From Struthio camelus (lineage: Eukaryota > Chordata > Aves > Struthioniformes > Struthionidae): a stretch of DNA of 64,000 bases. The translations under genes were made by a program, and so were the position numbers. Shown here piece by piece: positions 1 through 14,300 of this stretch; positions within the stretch are counted from its first letter, which is position 1, and the number at the start of each line of letters is the position of its first letter. The DNA lies in the NCBI RefSeq assembly GCF_040807025.1, contig NC_090944.1, forward strand, positions 110,050,238 to 110,114,237. The letters run 5' to 3'. The notes beneath the pieces are model-generated. The model worked only from the letters and a program-made list of their open reading frames with translations. It did no database searches and had not been told where the DNA came from.

Positions 1-654
1 TTGGATTTATGTTTGTAAGTAATTGCTATGTAAAACAGTGGTAATACGTCACGCACAGAGCCAGAAAATGGCCTGAAATAATTTCAGTTCTTCTCTCCCT
101 GTGTCTTCAAATGCGGTACTCCAAAAGTAAAAACTTATCGTGGTATGACAGCCTATAAATCAGTTTACATACATAATGTAAAAAGATTGTTGTTTTGTTT
201 TATTTTGTCTTAGACATGTTTCTAGATGGATGTGCAGTTGCTCTAAAATGGTTTCAAGTTAATGTTTCTTCAGAGGTGACGTGAAGATCATCTTCAAAAT
301 ACATGTTGCAACCCTTTTTTAGTTCTTATTTGTGGTCCTATTTATTGATTGGCAATTCGCTAACAGTTTTAAATGCTGGTCTACAAGCACTGGTTCCAGG
401 AGGCGCACAGGTGGTCTTCGCCTGAGAAGAAGCTGTGGCCTGTTTACCTTGGGGCAAATATTTGCAAGCAAATTGTCACCAAGATCCTCTGCTATCCTCA
501 GAATCTCCCCAGATGCTCTTCTAGATGACTGCTTTTACCTCCATATGATGGAGGTGTAAAGCAGCTTCCTTGATATATGCCTACATTGCTGCTACTAGCT
601 GTATATAATATTTTCAAATAAGTACAATGGAAACCATTCAAAACAAGTAAAAGG
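1..654. other. No recognised gene at left edge
   Basis: This AT-rich sequence has no exon I can assign. It probably lies in a 5' intron of PREPL. I searched it and the stretch to 2178 for the PREPL leader and start codon and found none convincing. Confidence 0.4.
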
Positions 655-935
655 AGGGGGAATCTTCACAAAGGAGGCAATAGATGGTGGAACTTGCCAA
701 AAGAAGTCGTGGATCCTACAATTTTACATAGGTCCAAGAGGAGACTCTACGCGTGCATGAAAGAGAATTTTTTAAATATCCACTTTTTAATTATCCAGAA
801 ACCACATTCAGCTCAGGAAGTTCCTGCGCCAAAGTTAGTTGAATGCTGGGAGAATACTTGTTGAGGAGTATCATCTATGCTCACCCCATTCTTACTCTTC
901 CCTAGGCATCCAGTTGTGGCAACCGTGGGGTTTTG
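655..935 (+). mobile_element. Old CR1-type LINE 3' end
   Basis: The order of phrases matches the 3' end of ancient amniote CR1 elements. It runs TGGAACTTGCCAAAAGAAGT, GTCCAAGAGGAGACT, a degraded AATATCCA, ATCATCTATGC, then CTTACTCTTCCCTAGGCATC followed by a CAGTTGTGGCAACCGT tail. It is heavily diverged and 5'-truncated. The ends are approximate and the assignment is from memory of the consensus. Confidence 0.65.
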
Positions 936-2178
936 TTTGCTTCTTTTTTGGGGAATAGTGTTTCCTTTTCTTGATCAAAACAATTTTTCCACTTCCATTT
1001 GTCTGTACAAATGGGAAGGGATGGTACAAGTAACACATCCTGTGTTTTCTTTGCCTTCACAATGCAATTACCCAATTGCTCCAGAGCTTCTTTTCTTAAT
1101 TTCTTTGACCTGTGCTTCTGATCTTATGTACTAGACTCGCACAACTGTTGGTCTGAACCAATAATGAATGTTCGTATGCGCTCGTGACTGATGTAGTTTA
1201 CATTCACAGAGAGTTTGGTAATTGGAGCATGTAGGCTTTGACGAGAGGAACTATCCATAATGTTCACATTTAAAATCTCAAGCATTTGTGAAGAGAGCAG
1301 GAGTAAAGTAACAGTTTTTGACTGCAGAGTGAGGATGGTGTATAAGTGTATGCTATTTTTTAAGTTTAAAGACATTTACATAATACATTGAATGATATAA
1401 AATGCTACTTTGTGTCATCTCTGTGGTATTATGTATGGTAATATGTGATGTTTAACTTGTTATTTGATCATATTGAGAGATTTTACAGCAAGCAAAAAGA
1501 AGCAATTTGGTGTTAGCAATGTTAACACATTTGTAACATTTTAACAAAAGGAGACATGACTTTGTTGGTAGGCAGGTAGGAGTGGCTCTGTGCAGAAAAC
1601 CAGATCCATGAGCTTATTCTTGATGAAAATGTTTGCAGAACCTGCACCAGTTTGTTGCTTCAGTTTACTTTCTAGCCCTAAGAACGTTTAAACTAACCCT
1701 TTGAGGAGGTGCAGCAAGGACCAGAACAAGCAGGAGTCTTGCCTAGAATGAAGGAGGCATTGCTGGCAAGAGGAGGAAATGAGAAAGCATAATCTAAAAC
1801 AGGAAAACAATGAGAAAACACCTCTGAAGAAAGAAAAGTAATTCAATAAAAATTAACTGGAAAACCAGTTCTAGGACAAGAACAAACACATTCACATATA
1901 ATCACTTAAGAGTATACGTTTAATAGTAAGCTGAATTTTGAAGAAGAGACCTCAATAAATGTTTCAAAAGTACACTTGAAAATGCCCCTGTAAAAGATCA
2001 GGAAGAACTGAGAAGAAAAATTCATCCCAGCTGCTTTGTAAGGACTCATACTGTTGTAATAACGCAAAGTTATTTTGTGGGTCAGTAGCTTAGGAAAGAT
2101 TGTTAGTGTCTCATTGATATATTCATATTTGAAGAGAGTGCTGGCTTATAGCCGTTGTTATCTTTACCTATTTAGCAG

Positions 2179-2376
2179 GAAGTGACAAAAATTTCTCGCA
2201 AAAGAAAAAAAAAACCATCTGTAATAACATCAGAGCTTTTGTATAAGGACCTTCTGAGATCAGAACAAGAAAACTGGAATGAAATTTCAGCAAGATACAC
2301 ATCTATGATAGAAAGAATCAAGCAAAAATTAGAGAGACTGCACAACAAGTATACATTCAATTCGAGCAGCCCAAGG
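2179..2376 (+). CDS. PREPL: PREPL exon a (N-terminal region, first recognised)
   Basis: The acceptor is TTTAGCAG before 2179 and the donor is GTAAGT at 2377. The exon is open in frame from its first base, so it continues an upstream exon. A basic run (RKRKKK) lies near its start. The ERIKQKLE stretch corresponds to the KVRTKLE region of human PREPL. The remainder is poorly conserved. Met at 2305-2307 is a plausible start for a short isoform. Confidence 0.8.
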
Positions 2377-5300
2377 GTAAGTGGCAAAAAATACAAAAAT
2401 TTGTCATGATTTAGTACAAACAAAAGGCAGTAAAGCCATTCCTGCCATAAAATGCTGTTTCACTGTTTATTTTATTGTGGTAGTTTTGATTTTTGAATAT
2501 TCTTATAACTGTGTTTAACAACATAGAGCATGTTTTTAGAACAGCTCGTATTGGTCCTGAAAAGTGTATTTGAGTTTAATTTCACCATAGTCAAAAACAA
2601 ATTACATAATAATCATATGACTTTTTGACAAAGAAGTTGAGACATTTTAAGTTGCAAGAGAAAACATAGGTGATATGAGCCCTTCATTAAGTTTAGATAC
2701 AGAAATAAGTAGCTTAAGTACTCCAACTTCAAAAGAATCTTTCTGATGCACTTAACTCCTTCGTTCCCCTTTTCAATATCAGATATAGGTGTTATCTTTC
2801 ATCTGTGTACATTACAATTGCATTTGACGGAACACTGATTGAATATAGGGGTTCTGAGGAAATAGTCCAATCTCTAACAAATAACCAAGATTTATTTTAC
2901 ATATGTATTGGACTTGAAACACATTTGTTTTGCATTTAACAGGTTAGGTTTGGAGGGAATGTGTACTTTGAGGAAAATGGCTGCATATTTCTTTCAAAAG
3001 CAGATGACGGTAAGAGATTTCTTAACTCTTGAAAAATATTCTGCAATATTCTGCATGTATCAATTATTCAGGGTGTTTTTCTTGCACTACAGCTTCATTG
3101 CTTGGTTTCTAAAAATAGTGTAACTATACTACAAATGAAATATTTTGATAAAATTCTGTAACGATCAGTAAATAATTCTAGAATCCTGAGTCTGAAAAGA
3201 TGATGTGAAAAGAATTAGGGGATAGTATATATTGGTACTGAGTCCACAACAGTAGATCACTGTAGATGTTTATCATCTTGAACCTCTAATTATAGTATTC
3301 CATCTTTACTAGGATAATATGTTTAAGTCATCTTGTATTGCTCTGTATAATATAAATACATACTGTATATCATATAAATACTATATTAAGATTTTCATCA
3401 TAAATTGCTGTTTTGTGATGCTAGTAAGTTTCTGGAGAGGGAAGAGAGAAGGCATTTCTTTTCAGAGCCCTGGCTTAAAACTTTAAAAAAGGCAAAGTAC
3501 ATTCACCCTTTTTTTATTTTTGAGAGGGTGAAAAACATTGGTTACTTAATTGTATCTAGTAAAAACAACTATATTTCAGGTATCTGAATTTTAGAATTAA
3601 ATACATTCATCCAAAGCCTATATCTGTAGTTTTGAAATACTTTAAAAAAATAAGTACAAAGGTTTTTTTTTTTTGGATCTATAATTTTTTGTTCATTTTC
3701 ACAAAATGTTTTGGCAAGTATCTCATAAAAAAAATATTTGGTGCTAATCAATTCTAGCAGTATACTTGTGAATATTGCAGGCAGACTTGTTAAATCAGGT
3801 TATTGATTATTAACCACTACTGTTCATTTTGTCAATTCCTTAATTACAGCATTTTTTGTTATCTGTATTGTTTTATGCAGTGGATAAAGCAAATGTTAAC
3901 GTTTTATTCAGTACTGAAGATATTGGCTTTTCTGATGCCCATATTCAACGGATCAGAATTTCACCAGATCAGAGGTATATGGCTGCCAGCTTAAAAAGTG
4001 AAAATTCTGAAGAGGCAACCTGTGTTATTATGAAACTTGATTGTTTTCCTGTCATGGAAAAAGTCATTCCAAATGTTTTTAGTTTTGGTAAGTTGCTTAT
4101 CCTGTGAACCACACCAACTTTCAGTAAGACATTTCTCTTAGCCAAAAAAATAAATTGCTAGTACTTGTTTTAAAGAAAGTAAGGAGGTGACGTTGCTGGA
4201 TGTAATGCTTATAGCTGTTAAATTGTTTCTTATTTGACAAATGTCTTTTTCCATACAGCCTGATTTTTACAAGTTACTTGATGTGAATGAAAGTAAATCC
4301 TTTCATGGTTCAAGCTTTCCTTTATTGTAAAGGCAAGTATTTATATGTATTTGAAAACTTATGCACATCATTCTTTTTACTGAATTCCGTATGCCCCTGT
4401 AAAAATTTACTGACATAACTATTTGCACTATAAGGGTCTTTTTGAGAAATTTTCCAGGTATTGAAACCCTGCAGCTCCAGCTGAAATCACTGATAGCTGC
4501 AGGCATTCTGCTCCTCTTAAATGTACGTAAGTGCTGAGTGTTGGCAGGAATTTCTGCTGGACTCCAGGATGTGGGTTACAATTCAGAGTCCATTGAAATC
4601 AGTTAGGACTGATTTCAATGCTTTCGTGAGCTTTATTGCTCCAGAATAGGTTAAGGAACTTTATTTTGCTGTTAAAATATGCAAAAGTAAACAGAAATGA
4701 ATGGGAAATCTTTCTTTTTTATAGCGTATTAAAGAATATAGCAAAGAGAGTGCAACAGTATATATACAGTATTCCACATCTTCTTGTATTTTGGATTATA
4801 AGATTATTATTGTTGGATGTCATGAAGTATACACAATGCAGCAAGCAGTTTGACTGGGCAAGAATTTTAAAACTCTAAGTAAAACTTCCTGCTTAAAAAA
4901 ATGAAAATGAGCAATAATTCAGTGTTTGCACAATCAAAGTTTATAATGCCTGTTGAATACTAGACCAGAAAACAAGCCAGTAGTATTTTCCACCATACTT
5001 GACTGAGCACGTAGGTTTGCCTGGAAGATTTAATACATCTAAGAAACCAACTCCCTGTTAGTGCCATAGATGTGACAGATTACAGCAGATAACAGAGTAT
5101 AGAAATGACAAGTCAGAGTGGTACTGATTATAACAGGTGTACAGGTGTGAGATACACAGCAAGAGAATCAGGTTTTATGACCGCTTGCAAAGTATATGCT
5201 CATAGTGGATGATGTGCAGTAGCAGACAGACAAATGAAAGTTCCTGAAAATCTACATCTGCAATTATTTAAAAGCTAGCCTAGAAGAACTGGATTTCCCT

Positions 5301-8300
5301 TGTAAAGGCTCACCTTTACAGTGAAACCTCAGCTGTCTGCGCACGTTGGAGCCACATTGCAGTTGAAATAGCAATTGTTTATATTACTTCTGTGTGATAA
5401 TTAATCAGGTGTTTACTGAAAATTAATATTTATGCATAAGACAGTATACAAGAACTCTTTGAACTGCATATACTAAACATCATTACTGTGGTGGCTGCAG
5501 GAGCAGCAGAGACCGCAGTAATTTGGCTGGATCATTCAGATTAATAAACCTCAGGTTAGTGAAGCTCCCCTATTTATGTGCTTCTAATGTTGGGGAACAC
5601 ATACACAGACAAGCACAGAAAACTGGAGAATTTTTATCTCAGCAGTACCCCGAGGCATGTGTCACATCTCTTTTCCACCTGGTTTGCACGCAGTCCTATG
5701 CAATGTTGCGGATCTTATATCCTCTTTATTATCTTGCTGACTCCATGTAAACTTAATTTACTCTGTTCAGTTTTAAACAGCCACACATCAAATTTTCTGT
5801 TACCCACAGAGCCACCACAGGGTCCTGGGCCCTGGACCGTTGTCAGCTGACGTAGGCTTTTTTATATTTTGAGATTCTTGATGTGTAGGACTCAAACCTG
5901 GAAAAGTCTTTCTGTGGCCTGCCCCAGCCTCTGGGGTGTAGAGGTGTTGTCCTCAGTTCCTTGTCAACTGCAGCCTGCCTTTTTCAGCATTGGGTCCAAT
6001 GTTCATGGAGCTCTAGAAACCACTGCTAGTTACTCTACTGCTGTAATGGCTGTTTTCCTGTCTGCCTCGGGTGTGAGGCTATGTGTACCTATACAATGTC
6101 CTGCTTAAGTTACACGCAGTAGGTACAGTGCAAAGTTATCCCTGCATGCTTTCCTGATCTCTCTTCAGTGTTTGTTATGATGGCTCTGACAGTGTTGAAT
6201 ACCGGCTAGCATGTGCATTCAGATTCTCTGCCCCTGACATTCAGACTGAGAGGTACTCCTTGCTCACTCTTTAGCTCAGTGATCTGACAAATCAGGACTG
6301 GCTCCTTGATGTCTTGGAGCTCAGGGGATCAATGAGATTTCTGAAAGCACTTTTAGGGTCCCTCAGTGGTACTTAACCTCTTCCTTAAATCTTGCTTTCT
6401 GATGATTCTGCCCCCTTCTTCATCTTTTACCACAAGCTTCATAGCTATTATTTCAGCAAAAAGAATGAGGAGGTTCAGGTCCATTTGCAGGCTTTTTAGG
6501 CTTTGACTATTAGTCATGCTTTGTCCTTTTACGTTATGAATATAAAATCCTTCAGAAGGAACCTTTGCCGGTTTAACAGAAGGCCAGCCGTCTCAGTGAA
6601 GTGATTCTTCCATTGATTAATTCTGTTAAAGGTCTGGTAAAAAGTAGAATAGAGGCAGCTACCTGTAGCATTCAGAATTGGACTAAATGACATTAGCAAG
6701 GATTGCGCTGAATTTCACTACTGCTGACATCTGCCACCTGAAGCTTGTTTTATCCTTTCCTCTTGAATTACACCACTGTCAGATCACGCAGGGCATGCAA
6801 CACTGGAGGTAGTAAGTAGTCCTTCACTCGTTATTCAATAAGGGATTCTGGGATCCTCCACTAGGCAATTAGTGTATTGTGAGGACTCCACATTTTTATT
6901 TACCCAGGGTGAGAGTGTACATACAGATGAGTGCTAGAGAAGAAAAAGTTATGTAGCTATAACTAGTTTTCAAGAGAGATTGTGTGTGCGGCTACCACCT
7001 ATCTCCCTCAGGTTTCCAAGAGGAGCCTTAGTGTTTCCGAAGTAGAGACATTGTTAGGAAGAAGCACAAGCTGAACCTTTTCTATGTATGTGCAAGACTG
7101 CAGAGTGGTCCTCACTATTCCATGATGTAGGTACTGAGATAGAGATTTCTGGTGTTATTGCTGGTATAAGGTATGGTCATGATACATATGCAGCGTATCT
7201 TGAAGAAAATAGATGCATGTAAGTAGTGGGTTTTTTTTCTCACCCCTCTTTTAAACAAATCAGAATTATTGACTACACAGCCAGTGGTGATCTTAATTTA
7301 ACTAGAGCAGACGGGCCAAAAATAATTTAGCATCATATTAATTCAGTTTACATTCTCAAGACAGCTTCTTTTCTGTATATAATTTGTCCTCAGGACTTGC
7401 TTTTGAACAGCAAAAACATTAGTTTCTTTTAGCTTTTCTTTCAGTAATACAATATACCGTTCCAAATTTGATACACGTTTGTCTTTTTTCCAGAATGGGC
7501 TACATGTGATGTTCTGTTTTACACAAGTCAGAAGAATCTTAAATGCCAGGAAGTGTTTATGACAACTGTCACTGATGAGAAACATACTAAATTAATTTAC
7601 ACAGAACAAGATGCAAGGTAATACTTACCTAAAATATATAAAGTCGTTCACATATTCTAGAGTATTTTGTATGTAAAATATAACTTGTTTGGAAAAAAAA
7701 AATCTTCCATATCCTATTCCAAATGGTATAAGTCATTTTAAGTAGTGTTCTGTTGTCAGTGTTGGCATATGCAGTCTGAGAACGTGCTCTGTTCTCCTCT
7801 TGATTTGTGATGAACAAAGATTTAACTTCTCTCTGTTACCTCATGAGTTCAGCTGAGTTTATAAATGTCAAGGTCAGTCTCAGGTCACAGTGTCCTTTAA
7901 TGAAAGTGTGACGGTTTCATACAGGGTAGATCAGACTGCGGATTTCATTTTGTTTTCTCTGCTATTGATGTCTGATGCATCTTTTAAAAAAAACAGGAGT
8001 TCAGGCTAATCCTTGCTCTGGGTAATGGATGAGCAAAATCATTATAGCATTCCCAGAGATAGACCTATTGTTGACTGAATACCCTCTCAATAACCTTTCT
8101 TTAAGCAGTGGTTTGGGAAGACAAGAAGGCTCTTGCTAAATTGTATGCAGAACTAGTTTTTCAGCCTTGTAGCATGAAGATGTCTTATATGCTATATTGT
8201 AAATATTTGTGATTGCTCTTCATCCAAAGTTACAGGTTCAGTAAAAAAAAAAAAAAAAATTCAGTTATACTTCCCTCTGAAAAAAACAGAGAAAAATCTA

Positions 8301-11300
8301 CAACTGAGATGGAGTAAATAAGATCCTTTTTTTACAGCTGTATTTAATACATACATTTGTAAAAGCAAGTTACGCTGACCTGACGCTTCCCTACAGGGAA
8401 ACCGTTGGCATAATTCTGAAGGTCACAGTCATTATATTAAATCTAATAGAAACTTACTCTAAAGGTTTATCTACTAGTGCAGCTTATAACTGAACTCACT
8501 TGATGGTGGGAGAAGGCAAGACGTTCTTTTATGTTGCCGTTGAACAGTTCTGTTCTATATCTCACCCCAGCTCTTTTACTTGCAATCAAATATTTTTTAG
8601 AAGCTGAAGATTTCGTGACTTCCTTAAAAAAAAAAAAAAAACCCATACAGGCAACTAGAGAAACTATTGTGATATCAAAGCCTGGTGCCTTGGGGAGAAG
8701 TATAGCCTGCATTTCAGTTTGACTCCTTTAGAAATGAGGTCAGCAGAACTGAACTACTGGAATACTACTGAATGCAGTGTCCAGCTCTTGCAAAGTTTGC
8801 GAGTATTAGAGAGGCAGGAGGCTGATTCTTAGCAGACTTCAGAAACTCAGCTCTCCTTGTCCTCCTAAAGATGTCAAGATGTCATTATTGGTAAACCAAT
8901 AACAACAACAACAACAACAATTCCTCCACCTGCAATTAATTAAAAGCACTGAAAATGCTATCTAAAGCTTCCTTTCCTTCAGCAGGCAAGTATTTTGAAG
9001 CCTAAAAGGATCATTACTGCAGTCATGTAATCTGCCCTGTGTAACACAGATTATGATACTCAGCCCTGCAATTTCTTCATGAAATCTTCCAGAGCTTTGT
9101 GCTGGAGGTAGTTTTTCTCTTAGACATGCACTCTGAGAGATTCAAAATGACAAAGAAAGTGCCATGCCCCAAATGAGACATTCCAATTTAATTAGAGTCA
9201 GTCTTTCAGAAATGTGAATCTGACTTTCAGCCTGAACTTGTTTAGTGTTAGCATCCAGCCACTGGCTGTCATCCTGTTTTCTGTTGCTAGATTTTAGAAC
9301 CATTTAAAATCAGTAGATATTTTCTTGGGCTATGCTATTTTGGGGTGTTCATATAACTTCTTAACTTTACCTTGGACTGAAGGTATTGGTCTTATTATGT
9401 GTCTCCTTGTGGAGGAAAAAGCCTTTTTCCAGACTTTGAGTTACTTTTTCTGTATGCTTTGTAAAGCTATGTATAAATTTAATATAGACACCAAGACTGG
9501 ATACAGTAACTATTTCATGAATTCTGCATATGGACATATTATCATTACCCTTCCCTTACTGGTGTTCTGCTTCCAGGTCTATGTGATCTCTAAGAAACAA
9601 TATAGCTGTGTGAGCAGAACTGCTTTTCTTCAAACTAGCTAGTACCAAGTCTTGTACAGGATCTAATATTTTGGTATCTACCACTTGATATTTGACATCT
9701 CTTTCAGTAAAATTACTCCTAAACACATCACAACAAACCTTGATACAGTTATTCAGAAAGAACGGCAAAAAAATAGTGGGGAAATAGCTTCAGAGACATT
9801 TTTTGTCTTTTCCTTCTTTCTATATTTCTCTACCGCAGACCTCAAATGGATACAATCAAAGCTGTCAAGAAAATCAAAAAAGATCATCTTTCCTCTCATG
9901 CCCACTGCTGATCCAGTCAGCCTTGGATCTTAGAAGCAGCACTGAATTGAATCATATCCAAAGCCAAGCAACGTTATTTGCAGAGTTTTTTTTTTTTCAG
10001 AACATTTTTCTTTCTGTTACTACTTTGTCACCATGTGTGACTTTTTGTTTGCTCAGTTAATTTCTTTTCTTGCTTCCAGCTTTATCACTTCAGCACTGTC
10101 AACCTTGGTTCGTATAGGCTTCTGTGCTTCTTAAAAAAATTAGTCTTTTTGTCTTGCTTGCTTCAGCCAAAGTTAGATCAGTAACACTTAGGCTATTTAT
10201 TGATTTTTAGTAGCTCCTGTTTTTCTTGGATTATTCCTGTTCCCATGTGATGTCCTGTATTAATTTTAATTGTCCTTTATTACTCTTTTTGAAAAAGGCT
10301 TACTAGCTCGAAAAAGATATCTAGGTTTTGCATGAATTTTACAGCCTGTATACATCTGTGACCTTTCAGTCCATCTCAGTGATGCAAAAATATGAATTCA
10401 GTTGGGCAGCAACTGAACTGCTCTCCTTGCAGACTTCAGATTTCACACACAAAATTGTGGTTTTCTGAATCCCAGAAAAGATGCAGCAGAAGTAGGTTTG
10501 GGAACCACGTAGTCTGGAACTTCCCCAATCTAATCATAGATTACCTTGTGGTTAGAATCGCATGATTCTGAAGCAACTAAGTGAGGTATTTTTTAAACGT
10601 TAATAAATTTTAAGGTTAGTTTTTTTTTTTATTGCTTGCAGATTTTTTGTAGACATATATTGCACAAAGGACAGACGGTTTCTCACTATCAACAGCAACA
10701 GCAAGACAACCTCAGAAGTTTGGCTGGTGGACTGTAACCATCCTTTCAAGTCACCTGTTCTTGTACAAGCACGAACAAAAGGAGTCATTTATCACATTGA
10801 GCACAGAAATGATGAGTTATATATTCTTACTACATATGGAGAGCCTGCAGAATATAAGGTAATCTTAACTGTTAATAAGATTAGAAGTATTCATTCAGGT
10901 GCATGTTACAGATCATGTAGACGTAGTGAGGTTGGCTTTTAATTCTGTGCTCCGCGGCTTACTGAATTAATTTAAGAAAATTAGACATGCAGAGAACTGC
11001 GTGGCTTCAAAGACTGACAACAGTATGTGGAGTCTTTCACCTGTAGCATGCTGATTTGACTCTAACCCATCTGTTAACAAATGGAAATGATTATGCTTTA
11101 ACTGTCATTTGCCTAAATCAAAGTTAGTGATTTCAGTCTGTATAACCAAACAGCCTGCAGTTCAGTTGGCCACATGAAAGCACTTATTACATGAAAATCA
11201 CCGGTGGATTAATCTTGCAAATTTTTCCATAAATTTACTTTTTTCCATGCCAGTTTTTCTGGTCACGTTCTGGTGTTTTCAGTGGCTGCTTTTCCTTCAT

Positions 11301-14300
11301 ATAGTATAATAATAGTATCTCAGAGAGCATACCACCACTTACTGAGAAGAAATGCTCTCCTGCTCAGGTGGCAGGTTCTTGTCTTGTATGTAGTGCACAG
11401 CTGGGCAGTGCTGACCTTCAGACATGAAAATATCACCTTCTATCAATGCAGCATACATCCAACTTATTCATTTTTGTGTACACAATCAGGAATATCCAAT
11501 GAATCTCATGAATTTTTGGAAGTATTTATCTTCTTTTGAGGCAGAAGCCCTTACTGGGAAAAAAAATAGCTTGCTGTGATCTTGCCTTCCCTACACTGGC
11601 TCTAACAGCTATGTGACCAGGGGATGAGCAAGTTCCTTTTTTTTTTTTTTTTTTTTTTTTAAAGTTATTTTATGCTGGATCAGCTAGTTGAACGAGTTCA
11701 CCACTTGGCTGAATAAGTACTTGTTTGAGTACAACGCAGGCAATGGGAACTCATAGGAAGAGCAGAGAGGGCAGGATTGTGGCAGGTTGGATTTAGGCTA
11801 GTCATCTGTGAAGTATAAGCGTTTTGCTTTGTATAGCAGCTTTTCTGCTGTGAAAAGAAATTGGGCTGGAGCTTTCATGTGAGCTTCCTAAAGACAGTTT
11901 TAAAAGACATTTTAAACTTGAAATGGGTAAGTTTTAGTAGATAGAAACAAGAATAATTAATTTCTGATTACTTTGAAAGTGTTCTCTTCTCTATTTAAGA
12001 GTCAAACAGAAGTAAAAAAGAATTTATAACTAGTGCTCTCCCTGCCAGCTATGTCTTTGCAGAACAGGTCCTTCCTCCCAACCTCACTTTCAACAAACCT
12101 TTTTTGAAAAGGGAGGCTGGAGAGTCCTGGGGTGTTACAGGCAGAAGAAGCAAGAGAACCACAGTAGGAGGAGCTCAAAGACTGGAGTTTAAACAGAGAG
12201 ACTGTAACTGCTTAGATGAGCAGGCAGCAGAAGCAGCCTTCCCTGAGACCCCCTACCCTGCCCTTTCGCCCTCGTCCCAGGGGACTCTGCCAACCTACTC
12301 TTTTTAAAGAAGCGTAGTAATATGATTGCAAACAAAGTTGTAAAAAAATTATTTTTTTAACTGTCTGTCACACAGCTCTTTCCTGCTATCAGTAAAGTTT
12401 TTAAATGCTTCCAGCGTTAGTTAGGCAAAAAGAAACCCACCCACTTTCACCGTATGAGATCACCTGTATGTCTGTACAGCTCACTTGTTAACTTTTATTA
12501 CATCTCTTAGTAATGCAGGGATGTTCTTTTTTCTTTTGTAGTTGATGAAGGCACCAGTAGCTTCCAGTGGCATGGAGAACTGGCAGTTATTTTATGCATT
12601 GGAGGAGAAGACCAAACTAATAGACTTGGAGATGTTCAGTAATCACTGTATTATGTTCCTGCAGCACACTGGTCATCTTTATTTAAATGTACTTTCTTTT
12701 GTTTCTCATTCAGTTCAGTCAATTAAGGTATGTTCTAGATTGTCTTAAGTAGCACAATATTTTTCCAGCATGGGATTAAATTTTTCAGTACAACGTTATA
12801 CTGAAAGCAAAGATAAATTCGCAGACTCAAGGTGGTATGGAAACTATAACAGTGACAATTTTGTCCTGACTATTGTATTACCTGAGGATGTTGTTCAGGA
12901 TTTCACGTGATGGCTTATTGTAGCCCATACCAAGTTTCAAAGCAGTTATGCTGTGAGTCAGTTCCTTTTTCAGCTTATTACTGTCAAGCTTTTTACCATA
13001 TGGCCAGTTTCTAATGTACTGTTTTATAGTACTTGATTCCTTAAACACTTTCCTTAGTTTTACTGGGCTTATTTTTGGTTACACTGCTCAGTCCAAGCAA
13101 CGAAATAAGCCTGGCTCTCCCAGAGGGGAGAGATTAGAACTTTCAGAAGACAAACATGGAACCCATCCTATAATAAATGAGAAAAGTGATATTGCAGTAC
13201 AATTTTTGCAAGTATTTCTTCCCTTCTCTAGTTGTTGCTAAATACTTGTGGATTAGAGACAAGGTAACTCAATTCAAAAACATGATTTCTGGAAACCATT
13301 CAGCTATTTAAAGAGTTTTTTTCAGGGCAACAAACCGATCAGAATAACTCATAAGCTTGTTGCAACAAGTTACCAGCGGTATATTCTATAAAACTGCTAT
13401 AGATAAAGCTTTTTAAACACACTGCTCTGTTACGGTCTCTGAAATCTTTGATTTTTAAGAATGGTCTTAGTGTATTTATTCAAAAAAAAGTCTGCAGTTA
13501 GTCTGTAGAACTTTGGCTTTTGTTGCCGTTTCAGAAGTCTCTGGCAACCTAACTCGAGCAAACTGGCCTGGCAGAGGGTTTGACTAAGTTCCTGCTGCTC
13601 TCAAAGTATGAATCTTGATTTCTTTTATTCTTAGCAGATTTAAACATCTTACATATAATAGCAGTAAGTATCTGAGGGTGAATGTGCCAGGAAAAGGTTT
13701 TGTTCTTCACAATGGTTGGCACTAGGAACAAAGTTAAGAGGCAGGGGTTTTAAGTGGTTTAGCATTACTGAGCTAACTCACAGTAAAAGCATAACAGCTG
13801 ATACGGACTTGGCTGTACAGTGTGTTGAAGTAGAACTGGAAATCAGAGGGGAAACAGGATTTAAAAACAATGCAGAATCTATTTGAAATAGTGTTTTATT
13901 TAAAAAAAAAACTGTTTTAATGCCCATTTTAAGCTGGATTTGATTTTGGATTTATTTCCCAGTTTATTTCATTGTTGAACTTTATCTAGCAGCCTTAAGG
14001 AAAAAGTTAACTAAAGTCTTTCACTTTCTGACCACTTCAGTACTGAATTTTAAAGAAATACAGATTGTACTAGGTGTAAACTGAAGATAATTAGCTTGGT
14101 ACTCAAAATCTTTGCCTCTGAAGGGCACACTAGGCAAAGTATAGAAGCAGTCTAACGGTGTCACTTAAAATGCTATGTTTTCTCAGCTGCCTACGTGGGC
14201 CTGTGCATTTGAATTGGAATCTCATCCTGAACATACCACCAGCACTTGCTATTTTCAGCTCACCTCCCCAGTACACCCCCCTAAGCGTTTTGCATATTCA

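Noticed and set aside
1..2178. PREPL initiator exon
   Set aside because: I looked for a start codon with leader and a donor in compatible phase before 2179. No candidate could be supported.
5523..6108. Series of short open frames in the PREPL intron
   Set aside because: The frames change phase, lack splice borders consistent with PREPL, and show no homology I recognise. PREPL exons c and d already join in phase across this region.
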